NCBI GenBank assembly: GCA_018105865.1
Contig: CM030851.1
Location: forward strand, 6,135,328-6,199,327
DNA length: 64,000 nucleotides
Origin: Metaphire vulgaris
Taxonomy: Eukaryota; Annelida; Clitellata; Crassiclitellata; Megascolecidae
Direction: 5' to 3'
Each line of letters starts with the position of its first letter. The stretch's first letter is position 1. The notes below the pieces were generated by a model. The model ran no database searches and was not told the DNA's origin. It saw nothing but the letters and a program-made list of their open reading frames with translations. This document shows, piece by piece, positions 44,580-55,901 of the stretch. A program made the position numbers and the translations under genes.

Positions 44580-47545
44580 AAAAAAGACATTTATATAGGA
44601 ACATGGAATGTAAGAACTCTGAACCAAACAGGACAATTAGATATACTACTACATCAGTTACGAAGAATTGAATGGACAATACTGGGATTATGTGAAACAA
44701 GATGGACAGGGAATGGAGAAATAAACAAAGACGACGTCAAAATCATATGCGCAGGAAGAGACGATAATAAACACCAGGAAGGAGTAGGTATTATGATCAG
44801 AAAAGAAGCAACAAAAGCTTTAATTGGATACAAGGCAATATCGGAAAGAATAATAAAAGCAAGATTTCACATAAACTACGGGAAAATGACAATCTTTCAA
44901 GTATATGCACCAGCATCAACAGCAAAAGACGAAGAACTAGAAAAATTCTATGAAATGTTACAGGACGAAATCAAACAAATACCAAGACATGACTTATTAA
45001 TTATAATGGGAGATTATAATGCCAAAGTAGGGCATTCATGGGAAAAATTGGATGGGAGCAATTGGAAAATTTGGATATGGAGAAGAAAACGAAAGAGGAC
45101 GAAGATTATTGAACTTCTGCCTGACATATGACTTAGCAATAAGCAACACCTTTTTCAAAGCAGGAAAAAGAAGCATAAATACACATGGGAATCACCAGAT
45201 GGTAAAGTGAAAAATATGATAGACTATATAATCATAAATAAGAAATGGAAATCAAGCATACTTGCTTGCAGGTCATTCCCAGTGCAGATATAGGAAGCGA
45301 CCACCAGCTAGTTATAGCAAAACTAAGACTGAGGTTAAAGAATAAAAAAACACCAAAGCCACGAAAGAAATTTAATATAGACAAACTCAAGGATGAATCG
45401 ACTAAAGAACAATATAAGAGCAAATTGAAAGAGGAAATGGAAAATAAAAATCTGCTAAAAGACAAAAAAGAGATAGACCAACTATGGGAAGAAATAAAAG
45501 AAATATACATTAAAACTGCAGAAGAACAAATAGGATATATAGAGAGGAACAAGAAAAAGCCATGGATAACACAAATAGTACTGCAACTGAGTGATGAAAA
45601 AAAACCTAAAAGCGAAGAAAAGAAAAAGGGGACAAAGTAGCCAAAAAGGAATACAATAGGATAACAAAAGAAATAAAAAGGAAATGTAAAGAGTGCAAAG
45701 AAAACTGGATACTTGGAAAATGCGCAGAAATAGAACGGTCAAACATACTCAACGACTCAAGGAAATTGTACCAGACGATCAAAGAATTATGTGGACAAAT
45801 CCAATTGAAGATAACCACAATAACAGACAAGAATGGTAAAGTATTAGAAAACAAAAATGACATAATAACAAGATGGAAAGACTATTTTGAAGAATTATAC
45901 AACACAGCAGGAAATAACAATGAAGACACCAACATAAGGAAGGAGAACAGAGAAGAGAATGATGAAGAAGAAATAGCAAACATTACAGAAGAGGAAATAA
46001 AAGAAGCCATAAAAAGATTGAAAGTTAGAAAATCCCCAGGAACAGATATGATAACAACAGAAATGCTACAAGCAGGAGAGGAAATTACAGTGAATATATT
46101 CCACAACCTATGCAATAAAATATTCGAAGAAGAAAAATCACCAGAGGAATGGGGAAAAGCCATAATAGTACCAATACATAAAAAGGGGATAAAACAAACT
46201 GCAATAATTATAGAGGAATAAGCTTACTCAGTATACCAGGGAAAATATATACAAATGTGCTACAACAAAGACTCAAAGACTACTCAGAAGAAATATTGAC
46301 AGAGGAACAAGCAGGCTTCAGAATGGGAAGGAGTACAATTGATCAAATACATACGATCAGAAGGATAGTAGAAAAATATTGCGAAACAAATAAGAAAATA
46401 TACCACAATTTCATTGACTTCAAACAAGCATTTGACAGCATACAGCATGAAGATCTATGGCAAGCACTGAAGCACTATGGTATTCCAGAGAAGCTAGTGA
46501 ATCTCATAAAAACTTATACAGTAAAACAATGAGCAGAGTGAAAATTAATGGGAACTAACAGAATGGTTTGAGATAACAATTGGAACGAGACAAGGATGTG
46601 GCTTATCTCCACTGCTATTCAATATAATACTAGATGTGGTAATGCAAAAGCAATACAAAACACAAAAGAAGAAGATGCTGGAGTAAAAGTATATGGACAA
46701 ACAATAAATAACTTAAGGTTTGCAGATGACATAGATGTGATAACAACAAAAGCAGATCACCTACAAATATTAACCAATGAAATAAGCAAGGCCGGAGAAG
46801 AAGTGGGGCTAAAAATAAATATACAGAAAACTAAAGCAATGGTCACGAGGGAACAAGAAGGGGAAAGTTAATCTAAAACTAAAGGAGGAAGCAATAGAAC
46901 AAGTACCAAAATTCGTATACCTAGGATCAGTACTGACAGAAGATGGCCTAAGTGAAGAAGACATAATAAGGAGAATTGGACTAGCAAGTGCAGCATTTGG
47001 AAAACTTCAGAAGATATGGAAAGACAAACAAATATCACTGAAAACAAAACTAAAGCTATATAATACACTGATCAAACCAATACTATTATATGGATCAGAA
47101 TGCTGGACCATAAAGAAGAAAGACGAAAGAAGATTAATGACTGCAGAAATGAACTGGTTAAGAGGAATAGCAGGAGTCAGCAGAAGTCAAAGAATAAGAA
47201 ATGAAACGATCAGAGAAAAGACAGAGCAAAAGAAACGATACTCGAATCAATACAGAAACGAAGACTGAAATGGTTTGGTCATGTTGAAAGAATGAAGGAA
47301 GAAAGACTACCAAAGAAAGCACTATACAACTATGTTGAGGGGAAAAGAAGAAAAGGAAGACCAAGAAAAACATGGATAGAAAACTTAAAAGAGGATGCAG
47401 GAGAAATGCAAATGAACTTCATCCAATTGACCAGAGCAGCAAGAGACAGACAGAAGTGGAAGGAACTCGTTCAGACCCATCGTCCAACCCAATAGGGAAA
47501 GACGGAAGGAAGATAAGAAGAAAAGAAGAAGATATATAATAACAT
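44580..47545 (+). mobile_element. LINE (AP-endonuclease non-LTR retrotransposon), frameshifted
   Basis: The + strand frames run in the expected order. First is an apurinic endonuclease (GTWNVRTLNQ, LGLCETRWTG, VGIMIRKEA, LLIIMGDYNAKVG; 44590-45060). RT follows in pieces (RKSPGTDMITTEML, KAIIVPIHKKG, EEQAGFRMGRSTIDQI, NFIDFKQAFDSI, RQGCGLSPL, LRFADDIDVITTK; 45990-46860). Last is a C-terminal domain with LKWFGHVERMKEE and KGRPRKTWIENLKED (47260-47400). At least four frameshifts break it. It ends in a GAAGAA-rich tail. The FGH-type C-terminus resembles RTE-related LINEs; the clade is not certain. Confidence 0.9.
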
Positions 47546-48400
47546 ACATGTTAAGTTAAGCAATGCTAATAAAGAATAAACGACGATCTTGAGAATTTCA
47601 ATGTTAACATTTCAATTTTGAGTTATAATTTTTAAACAAATTTCTTGTTGGCTCTTCACCCTAGCCAGAATAAATTAACTAGTTATAGAGATTTTTAGTA
47701 GGCGACGACCCACGAGTACGAGTGAAACCGCAGTGATATCATGTAGGATGGTTTAACGTTTGACCATTAGCGTCATTTCACACTTTTCTGGGGGGCGAGA
47801 TAATTTTATGGTCAAATTTTGACAAATTTTTGCAAATCTTAGGCATTTTTTGCAAATTTTGGGAAATTTTAGGCAATTTTGGCAAATGACGCCACTCCGT
47901 CTGGCTAGTAGGCATCAAACTTTAACAGTTACTGAACGTATGCCTGTGCCCCGTCCATGAAAATATGCAATTTGATATTATTTGAAGGTAGGATTGCATG
48001 ATGTGTGGAGTTGGCCTGTAGAGGATCCGGATTCATCTGAGTTGGCCCAGTTGGATCTAAGAAGTGCTTGTTGCAAATGTATGTCCATCTGGTAATGTTC
48101 CCGATAGTAAAGTTCTCTCGTCGACATGCTACAGCCCACCTCTCTGCTTTTGCTCTGTCAGTCGACGACTCGACGGACCGGGAACTGTATAAAACGAACC
48201 CCTTCTTTCAAACAAATGTCAGTTTTCCTATTGTCATTTGCACATGTTCCATAACAATAGTGTTTGATGGGCATACTTAATTTTATCGCGGAACAAATTA
48301 AACTTTAAGAAATCTATTTAGTAATTCATACAATACCGCGTGAATTCAACTATCTAATGGCCACATTTGCATACGCATGCGCAGTGGAGCGTGACCTCCT
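47546..48400. other. Non-coding; possible MITE with CATTT/AAATG ends
   Basis: Around 47768-47895, GCGTCATTT and AAATGACGC are inverted around repeats of AAATTTTGGCAA type. I see no clear target duplication. The rest of this stretch shows nothing. Confidence 0.35.
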
Positions 48401-48409
48401 TTAGGACCG

Positions 48410-48760
48410 ATTCTAATTTTAGTTCTGCGATAAGCCTAATTGGCAGAAGACATCTGGGAGTGATGATAAAGAGAAGGAACCAGGTGTGACATTTGACTTT
48501 TCCCTATGAAGAATGCTATTTAGAGATTTCCAGAGTAGACGAGGATTTGAAGAATTTTGCGTGACAAGATTAGTTAAATAGTTAGATTTGGTTAAAGAAA
48601 TGAATTTACGGACAATTTTGCATTGGTCCCTAAATTTCTGCCTATCACTCGGTAGATGAGGTGACTTCCATCGTCGTTCCAATTGGCTTCGACATCGCCT
48701 AGCTTCAGCAATGTCAGAATTGAACCAAGGTTGAGCTGATCGGGTTACAACCTTTTTAGT
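48410..48760 (-). pseudogene. LINE (CR1/L2-like) fragment before the RT
   Basis: The - strand frame ERRWKSPHLPSDRQKFRDQC, KIVRKFISLTKSNYL, NPRLLWKSLNSIL matches the linker before the RT in CR1/L2 elements (ExxWxxxxx...FxxxxxxVxxLI...LWxxLN). Truncated on both sides. Confidence 0.72.
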
Positions 48761-49116
48761 TTTAAAAGGAATAAGTGTATCAAGAATATTAAGAAGAACA
48801 GAAGTAAAAGAACAGAAGTAAAAGCATAGTAGGCCTATTGATATAATATAAATTCATATAATGTAACCAGCTAAATACTGACAGCAATTTCAGCAATATT
48901 CTCTGACAGTTTGGCCATTAAACTACTGTGGTTTATCATAACTTTGTATAATAATGCACTCCAATATAGTAATGTCACAGGCCAAATCAGGCCTCTAGTC
49001 AACTGGTAGACGCAACCTTATATTTTCTTGCTATTTATTTATAATTATTTATATTCTGCAATATTCTGCAATATCTAACGCAAAGCATTTAGCTTACACA
49101 AATACATACAACTTAC

Positions 49117-50048
49117 GTTTTACGATGATGCCACCCCTGATATCTTGGAATAATGTCAACAACGGGAGCCACAGCACTTACAATCCAGCGATTAGACTGA
49201 CCACAGTCAAAGTATGGTTCTGTGAAAAGAACTGGTAAATATTCCGCTTTCGACCTCAAAGGAGACGGAGGACCAAACAGACTCATAAACTGGAACTCAC
49301 CGGTTGTGAACCTGCCTGTCTCGTTCGAATACTTCACTCCTATTTCATACCTGAATTTTCTCACAGAATCGAGCCCTTTCATACTCCAATCATCTGGTAA
49401 GAAGAGATCATACCACTGGTTTATCTTGAATTCCTTATCCGTGTAACGGGTTTCGGACCCCGCTGCATAATCGACGATGTTCATCGTGTGATCAGCGTGT
49501 TTTCTGTTCCAGTTTGAAACATCATCGGACCACCATGCTCTAGGGCCAAACAACAACAGGGAAGCGTTGAACATTTCCCAGACGGCATAGGCTCGCTTTT
49601 TATCAAAGAAAATGCCAGAACCGACTATATCCTTCTTGTTGGCAGATAGGTCAGCAGCAACTGAGGAGTAATAATAAAGAAGTCCTGGAAGATCAAAATA
49701 ACCCTTATAATCATAGAATTTTTGGAAGACGTAGCTATAAAAGAACGCCCGATTGAGGGCCATGTTGTGCAAATGAAGCATTTTGGTTCTACTGGAATTG
49801 ACCGGCGTCTGGGGGACAGTTGCGGCCGGAAGTCGCAGCTCAGCCGCCGTTTTCAACTTACAGTTATCAGCGTTGACCGCCTTCATGCGATCTTCGATAT
49901 CGTCGAAGGCGTCGTAAGTCATCCGGGTGTCGGCGTCGTCACTCGACGCTTCAACGCCAACGAAGACTTTGGATACGCACTGTACTAGAGCCATCGAGAA
50001 GAACAGAGCGCCCTTCCGTGAGAAGCCATGAAAGCAACTTCTTGGCAT
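49117..50048 (-). CDS. GPR158-like exon 1: signal peptide and first Cache domain
   Basis: Proposed start ATG at 50048 (MPRSCFHGFSRKGALFFSMA, then LVQCVSKVFVGVEA), a good signal peptide; an in-frame ATG at 49994 would still leave one. The frame is also open upstream, but that part lies against a MITE at 50160 and is not receptor-like. After the signal come NCKLKTAAELRLPA, a helical stretch (NMALNRAFFYSYVFQKFYDY) and the Cache core with GSGIFFD, LFGPRAW, MNIVDYAAGSETRYTD and TEPYFDCGQSNRWIVSAVAP. Donor CGTAAAAC|GTAAGT, phase 2. In GPR158 the Cache domain binds glycine; ligand here unknown. Confidence 0.88.
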
Positions 50049-50159
50049 TTCTTTTGCTTCTTCAATTTTGACAGCAGGATTAACAGCGATTCTAAACCTA
50101 TTCAAACTATTTGAAAATACAGTGATCTCGGTCATACATCCTGGTTTACCAGTGCTACC

Positions 50160-50340
50160 CAAGGTTGCCAGTGAACTTTTTGAAAAATAACCAGATCGTG
50201 CCTTTAAAAATAACCAGAAATAACCAGGTTCCCAAAAAGGTCGAAAAATATGATAAAATTCATAATAATTGCGACAAACCTGAAAACTTTTGGAAATTTT
50301 TGTGAAAATTTTGCAGTACAACGTCTCCAGAAAGTCTTGA

Positions 50341-50385
<45 letters not shown>

Positions 50386-50618
50386 TCGTCACGTTGTCTT
50401 GAAGCAAAGGTAGAGAGGTAAAAGCAAAAAGAGTTTTCAACATGCTGAAAACTAAAAATTCCTTATTTTTTCTCACTCTCACTGCAAAAAATCAGGCAAT
50501 TTTTTCTAATTTTCGCAGATTTACAAAATAACCAGATTCCGACCAAAAATTACCAAATAACCAGACGAGGCCCAAAAAAACCAGATTGGGTAAAAAATAA
50601 CCCACACTGGCAACCCTG
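50160..50618. mobile_element. hAT-type MITE next to the GPR158-like start
   Basis: Inverted ends CAAGGTTGCCAGTG and CACTGGCAACCCTG with a perfect 8-bp duplication GTGCTACC (50152-50159, 50619-50626). The interior has many ATAACCAG units and the shared internal box, here with its A run expanded to about 42 (50338-50391). It lies 110 bases upstream of the proposed ATG, so it may touch the promoter or 5' UTR. Confidence 0.93.
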
Positions 50619-50626
50619 GTGCTACC

Positions 50627-51526
50627 TGATTTCACCTGCGGCTCATGATAGGCCTAATGATTCACCAATTCCACGTACAGAAAGGTAGATCTAAGGCCCG
50701 CTTAGATCATACGTTAAGTGCCTACTGCCTATCACGCTCACCGGACGCACGCATGCATGTAGGCCAATAAGCTCCCCAAGCGATTGATGAAAAACTACTG
50801 TCAACTCATACGTAATTCAAACGACGACTGTCTATTGTTGACTCTTGTAGGCCTGTTGCCTTTAAGACGTCTCACCAACTTCACCAAGTCAATCCAGTCT
50901 GCCTGAGTGCCTGACCTATGTTAAGCAGGCTGCAAGCCTGCGTTAGGCCTATTTGTGTCAGATGTCTATGCCTACGTATTGGCGTATTGCATTTGTGTAA
51001 GACTGCATGAGATAGTCATACGTAGGCCTACTGAATACGAAGTAGATGTTCGAATCGTTGTAGCATGACGCGTGCTTGTTGCATTTGTTTAAAGACGCGT
51101 TCACAGAAGCGGCGCTGTACAAATATTCTGCTACATTACATCACAGTTTTGCCTGTCACCATTGAAACTGATGGGTAGCTACAATTTTATCACAGAAACG
51201 GTCGCGATATGAATGTTAGGAACAGGGCTTTGTCATCTGGCGAAGTTTTTATCGAGATGGGCCAATAAGTGGCAATAACGCAATCTGACTTTCGTATATG
51301 CATTTATACTTTATAGGCTAACCATTTATAAAAATTTCTTGCCCAAAGTATGCAGCCTATAACGACATCAATCGCTGAAAATCGTCGTTGACAGTGATCA
51401 GAGCAGGCCTTAGGCACAGGCAGTTGCCTAGGGTGCCAAGATCCAAGGGCGCCAATCCGTGCCATTTTAACAAAAAATGTAATTACAACGTCTATTTTCA
51501 TTTAAATTCAAAACGGTGTTGCATAG
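50627..51526. other. No gene seen
   Basis: Upstream flank of the GPR158-like gene. TAGGCCTA palindromes recur at 50650, 50945 and 51025. A fragment with GGCGCC and GCCTAGGGTGCC (51405-51465) looks like repeat debris. No coding feature supported. Confidence 0.5.
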
Positions 51527-51617
51527 TATGCGCACTAGTAGTTTGCGCACCCGGGAATTTGCGCACCAGTAGTTTACGCACCTGTACATTGCGCACCCGC
51601 TATTTGCGCACCTATAG

Positions 51618-51855
51618 CAGTGGCGTAGCAGCCATATGGACAACCTGGCCAGTGCCAAGGGCCCCCGACCTGCAAAGGGCTCCTGACCCGATGTACAATT
51701 TTTTTATCGCAAAGTAGTTGTAAAGTTGTCAGATCGAAAGACCGAACAAGCAAAAAAAGGTCGTCAACTTTTTCGCAAACTTGTCAGATCGTCTCTGGAA
51801 AGGGCCCCCTGCCCGTTTTTCGCCAAGGGCCCCCGAGCATGTTGATACGCCACTG
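51618..51855. mobile_element. hAT-type MITE nested in the left arm
   Basis: Inverted ends CAGTGGCGTA and TACGCCACTG and a perfect 8-bp duplication ACCTATAG (51610-51617, 51856-51863). It contains the shared box AACAAGCAAAAAAGGTCGTC (about 51745-51764) and AAGGGCCCC repeats. The ends resemble those of 13687-14013 over ten bases; the interior differs. Confidence 0.95.
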
Positions 51856-51967
51856 ACCTATAGTAGGCCTATGCGCACCAAGTTAAGTATCCACGGTTAA
51901 TAACAATGTGAAAAAAGATTACATACATACAACATACATACATACAGAAAACATCAGAATAGTCTGG

Positions 51968-52075
51968 CAGGGATGTTAACAAGGACTCGGCCCTCAAGGC
52001 CAGGACCAAGGACTTGAAACCGGTCCTTTAAGGAGTCGTTAAGGCCAAGACCAAGGCCAAGGACTAACATCCATG
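51968..52075. mobile_element. 108-bp MITE related to the hAT at 40012
   Basis: Left CAGGGATGTTAACAAGGACT, right AAGGACTAACATCCATG, with the same CAAGGCCAGGACCAAGG repeats as the 789-bp element at 40012-40800. The target duplication is decayed (TAGTCTGG versus TAGCCTTG). Confidence 0.75.
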
Positions 52076-52911
52076 TAGCCTTGCCGCTGGTCGCTGTACA
52101 TATCCTTTATAAGGATGTATAACGGTTTGAAAACTTGGACTAAAATTTGCTATTTATTTATTTATTTATTGACAATTTATATAGCGCAGTAGACAAGGCT
52201 AAGGTCTACAACAAGAGCGCTTAACACAGTTCGTATCCAATTTTAAATAAATGTTTGCTACACAGTTACTATTCATGGACTAAACGCAGTACGAGTTAAA
52301 TTGTATAATCATGCAATGGTTCAAATATTAAATGTTAGTTGACAATTTCTAAGCCAGCAATTTCTAAGCCAGCGACCTATAAAAGAATGCAAGGTACTTC
52401 GTCACATTGTTGTTAGCCGTGGATACTTAACTTGGTGCGCATACTATAGGTGCGCAAATAGCGGGTGTGCAATGTACTGGTGCGTAAACTACTGGTGTGC
52501 AAATTCCCAGGTGCGCAAACTACTGGTGCGCATACCAATGTAAACCTTCAAAACGTTTGCTTATGGAACAGATTAAATAATAATTATTGTTTGATTTCAT
52601 TGCACCTTTTCAAGTCATTCCGATTCAATGTGCATTTAGAACTTTGTAGTAGTAAGTAAGCCAATATTACATTTAGCTGTAGATTCTCTTACACTGGGAA
52701 ATAATAATATTATTATATCTATGTTTTATGTATAGGCCAATTTCAGTGGTCACGCAGTTATCTAACCAGGCGTGATAGTTATATTAATATTTCCTTCCTA
52801 ATTGTAAAATTTAAAAACATCACATCAAGTCAAACTCGAACCCTTCGATGATTCGATGAAGCGTCACGAGTTATCGAGTGCTTAATCACGCAAGAAAAGA
52901 AAAGAAAGACA

Positions 52912-53062
52912 AAATGTCACGGACAAAATATCATGGGGACAAAATGTCAGCGGACAAAATGTCATGGGAACAAAATGTCAGTGGACAAAATGTAACTCTA
53001 ACCCTAAACCGTGTCATTTTGTCCGCTGACATTTTGTCCCTGTGAAATTTTGTCCGACCACG
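52912..53062. mobile_element. Inverted array of GGACAAAATGTCA units
   Basis: About five direct GGACAAAATGTCA-like units (52919-52993) face inverted units TGACATTTTGTCC (53015-53060) around a short centre with TAACTCTAACCCTAAACC. It looks like a MITE with tandem-repeat termini. Confidence 0.65.
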
Positions 53063-53328
53063 CGTCAAAGTGCTCGAGTCAAGATCTCACAAATGCTACA
53101 ATTATAATTTGCGGCTGAAGCTATTGTCTTATTTCTGATTCCTGAGAGAAATGAAATGTGGCCATCGCCGTGACTATTTAGTTTTGGATTCCACTTCAAT
53201 GTAGAAAACTAATGAGAAGGGAGACCGAGATTTTTTATATCCTATTGAGAGGGCGGTTGCAGTTAAACCCCAGAGGAAATCATGGGAAACAGAAAATTGG
53301 AATTGACCAATTGATAAACAGTCATGTA

Positions 53329-53546
53329 CAGGGCTGCCGAGAGGAATTCCGGGCCAATGGGCAGAACAGTCGTCGGGGTCCCTAAAGTGGCGACGACCTT
53401 TTTTGCTTGTCAGTCTTTTCAGGATTCAGTTAAAACATAAGCGCTCCTGTGTCTTCAACCCTAACTGCGGACCCACCTGGGACCCCTATAGATCGCCGGG
53501 CCTGTAGGCATTTGCCCTCCCCTGCCCACCCCTCTCGGCAGACCTG
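53329..53546. mobile_element. hAT-type MITE, CAGGGCTGCCGAGAGG ends
   Basis: Inverted ends CAGGGCTGCCGAGAGG and CCTCTCGGCAGACCTG; flanks GTCATGTA and CTCATGTA (7 of 8). It contains the shared box on the - strand at 53391-53412. Confidence 0.88.
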
Positions 53547-54186
53547 CTCATGTATCGACGAACTCTCTCCTACGTCCCTTTAACACGAAATTATTGTTGT
53601 GTTTAAACGTAGAATTTTGTTTTAATAATTATAATTATCGAAGTCTCGAAGAAATTTTGAAGGCTTTTGTCTATGGACGTCATATTGCCAAAGATTTGTG
53701 CCAATTTTTAAATTATCAATTTGTCACGTTTGAAAGGGATGGTATAGCTGCTCAAAGGGAGCGGATGAAACAAGATATTCGACTGTCTGTCGTTAACGCA
53801 TTCTGCGCAGTCGACTTTGCAAACAGCACTTAGAGGGCGAAAAGGCTCATCTGTTTTATGCGATTAAAATTTTGCCCACAAGCGCAACATTCACTTAAGA
53901 GTTACTTCGACGATTACTTTCGTCTTTTGCAGATCAGAAGAAAGCGCTAAATGAAGACTGTACGACTCCGCGCGGCTGAGCCGTGAGCTTTGCTAAGTGG
54001 CAAGCTCGAAGCTATACTCTGACTTAACCGTATGAATCTCGTTTCTCCAGCTTCTTGGAAATCCTCTTTTTGAATTCGACATTCGCTGCAATTAAGTAAA
54101 CAATTTTCTCGCTTTTTGCCTGAAGGCATAATTTCTGTCTTAATATCGTTTCAAATTAAGGGACTTACGAAGCATATAATTAAATG

Positions 54187-54471
54187 CAGTGCCGGATTAA
54201 CTCTTTTGGAGGCCTGGGGCAAACAACGCAACAAAACTTTAAAAGGCCCTCAACCCTACAAGTTCGAAGTTTTAAATCTTTGCCCGAAATTTAAGAAAAT
54301 TAATTTTAAAATATAGAAAACTTCCTTAAATATATTTAATCAAAATAAAATACAATTACCGGTTCACTTGTTTAAGTGTGCTTATGATTTATCTAAGATT
54401 AAATTTTAAAAAAATTGAACCAGTGGGCCTGGGGCAAGTGCACCAGTTACACCATGGTCAATACAGCACTG
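54187..54471. mobile_element. hAT-type MITE, CAGTGCCGGATTAA end
   Basis: Left CAGTGCCGGATTAACT, right ATACAGCACTG, with a perfect 8-bp duplication ATTAAATG (54179-54186, 54472-54479). It has GGCCTGGGGCAA near both sides (54211, 54426). Confidence 0.9.
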
Positions 54472-54479
54472 ATTAAATG

Positions 54480-55451
54480 CTGAGATTGCTCTTTCTATGT
54501 CAAAACGTTTCCGTTGACGATTAAATTGATTTTTAGGCATTCTGTGTTCTTATGATTTTTAATATCAGCTATAGATCCCGCAGAGTTCAATCCAAATTCA
54601 ATTAAACTTTCGCTTCAAAATTTTAACAAAATCAGAACAAATTACTAAATTAGTTACAGTTTTTATGGCATTCCGACATTAAAATTAAAATGTTTGCCAC
54701 TATTGAGAGAGGAAACAGCATCAGGCGCTGATAGACGAGGCAGCAGTGTTGCATACAGGTCAGATAGGGGGAAATTCTCCGCAGTCTTAGATTTCCCCCA
54801 AAATTTGCATCTCAGCGTGTAATGTGATGACAATTTATCACCACCAAACCCCGAAACCGCGCCCTCCCCCCGAACTACCAGAATTCCCGCACGGCAGAGC
54901 GATGCAACGCAGTAATGCAGTCTTTCGCATTCTTATAGCATGCCCATACAGTAGAGCTGTCGATAGAATAATATAGCGTCATATAACGATGACATTAGAA
55001 AACGGCATAGCACTTTCACTCTTTGTCTCTTTCTCTCCAACAGGCTCTAGCTCTGTCGACCGGTCTTACACTCGCAGCAACAGTTTAAAAACAAATTGAA
55101 TACAGCGATGACATTGAACAAACTCAGACGTTCAATATAGCGCGATATAAAACAGATGGCGATCAGATACAATTCAGATAGACACGTATGCAGTTAGACA
55201 TACAGACACACTGGATGGTTGATGATTAGATGAAAGGATGGATAGACGGATTAAATGGAATAAAATGATCCATGACCGGTGGATTGATGAATAGACAAAT
55301 ATTAAGACAGACATGCATTCCATAATAAAAAAGACACTGGGAATTAAACAGTGAGGAGCTGAGGAGAAAGAGAAAGACATTTTCTACTCTGCTGAACAAT
55401 CAAGCGAAAACCAAGAAACAACAAGACAGACAGACAGACAGACATGCAAAC

Positions 55452-55453
<2 letters not shown>
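54480..55453. other. No gene seen
   Basis: Intergenic sequence with no open frame or repeat I can name apart from short GATGGAT-like runs near 55210-55290. Confidence 0.45.

Positions 55454-55499
<46 letters not shown>
55454..55499. repeat. (TA)n microsatellite
   Basis: About 23 TA units preceded by ACAGACAG units (55424-55444). Confidence 0.95.
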
Positions 55500-55501
<2 letters not shown>

Positions 55502-55636
55502 AGAAACAGACAGCAGACAGAAGAGATAGAGAAAGGCAGTGGGATGAAAAAAATGAGTAAGTCAACCGGAGTGATAGTAAGAGACAAAGCGGACGATGAT
55601 GGAGCTAGCCGAGTGCTTGTGCGTTGCTTGCGTATC

Positions 55637-55639
<3 letters not shown>

Positions 55640-55675
<36 letters not shown>

Positions 55676-55680
55676 AGAGA
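55640..55680. repeat. (GA)n microsatellite
   Basis: About 20 GA units with one slip, some 180 bases upstream of the possible exon at 55857. Confidence 0.95.
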
Positions 55681-55856
55681 ACGAAGAATACAGACACTTC
55701 CGCTCTTCCATGTTCTGGGCTTCTAAAATTGTGCCGAGCGCCGATCATTACGACTCTTATATCACTTGACGGTTGACAGCGAAGCAGAAGAGCCATTAGC
55801 ACTTTGCCCGTCTCCTTCTCCGCACGTCCGCCGGTCTCTGTACGTCGGTCGTCGTC

Positions 55857-55869
55857 ATGGAAAAGTGCA

Positions 55870-55901
<32 letters not shown>

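Larger units (their letters stand above)
28604..50048 (-). other. Gene span: GPR158/GPR179-like receptor, N-terminal exons
   Basis: Eight - strand exons with matching phases (49117-50048, 43393-43519, 42161-42326, 40937-41261, 39206-39506, 36361-36869, 29767-29884, 28604-28777) give about 617 codons if translation starts at 50048. The product has a signal peptide and two copies of a module made of a Cache-type extracellular domain (GSGxFFD ... LFGPxAW ... PYFDC) followed by a Cys-rich/EGF-like unit (GxYxCxCKxGxxYP). This is the ectodomain architecture of GPR158/GPR179; vertebrate GPR158 is a glycine-binding class C-related receptor, with one such module. No 7TM exon was found, so the frame may continue beyond what I could recognise or the protein may be secreted. 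Confidence 0.85.
51529..52532. mobile_element. Element with tandem-repeat inverted termini (GCGCACC units)
   Basis: The left arm (51529-51617, continuing 51864-51912) and the right arm (52404-52532) are inverted copies built of repeated GCGCACC units, for example TAGTTTGCGCACC, AATTTGCGCACC, TATTTGCGCACC. TA flanks both ends. The left arm is interrupted by the MITE at 51618-51855. The centre holds the small MITE at 51968 and an AT-rich stretch; no transposase. Confidence 0.8.

Noticed and set aside
53594..53833. 79-codon + strand ORF (RSLEEILKAFVYGRHI...)
   Set aside because: No family recognised and no splice or promoter context; kept out as a probable chance frame.
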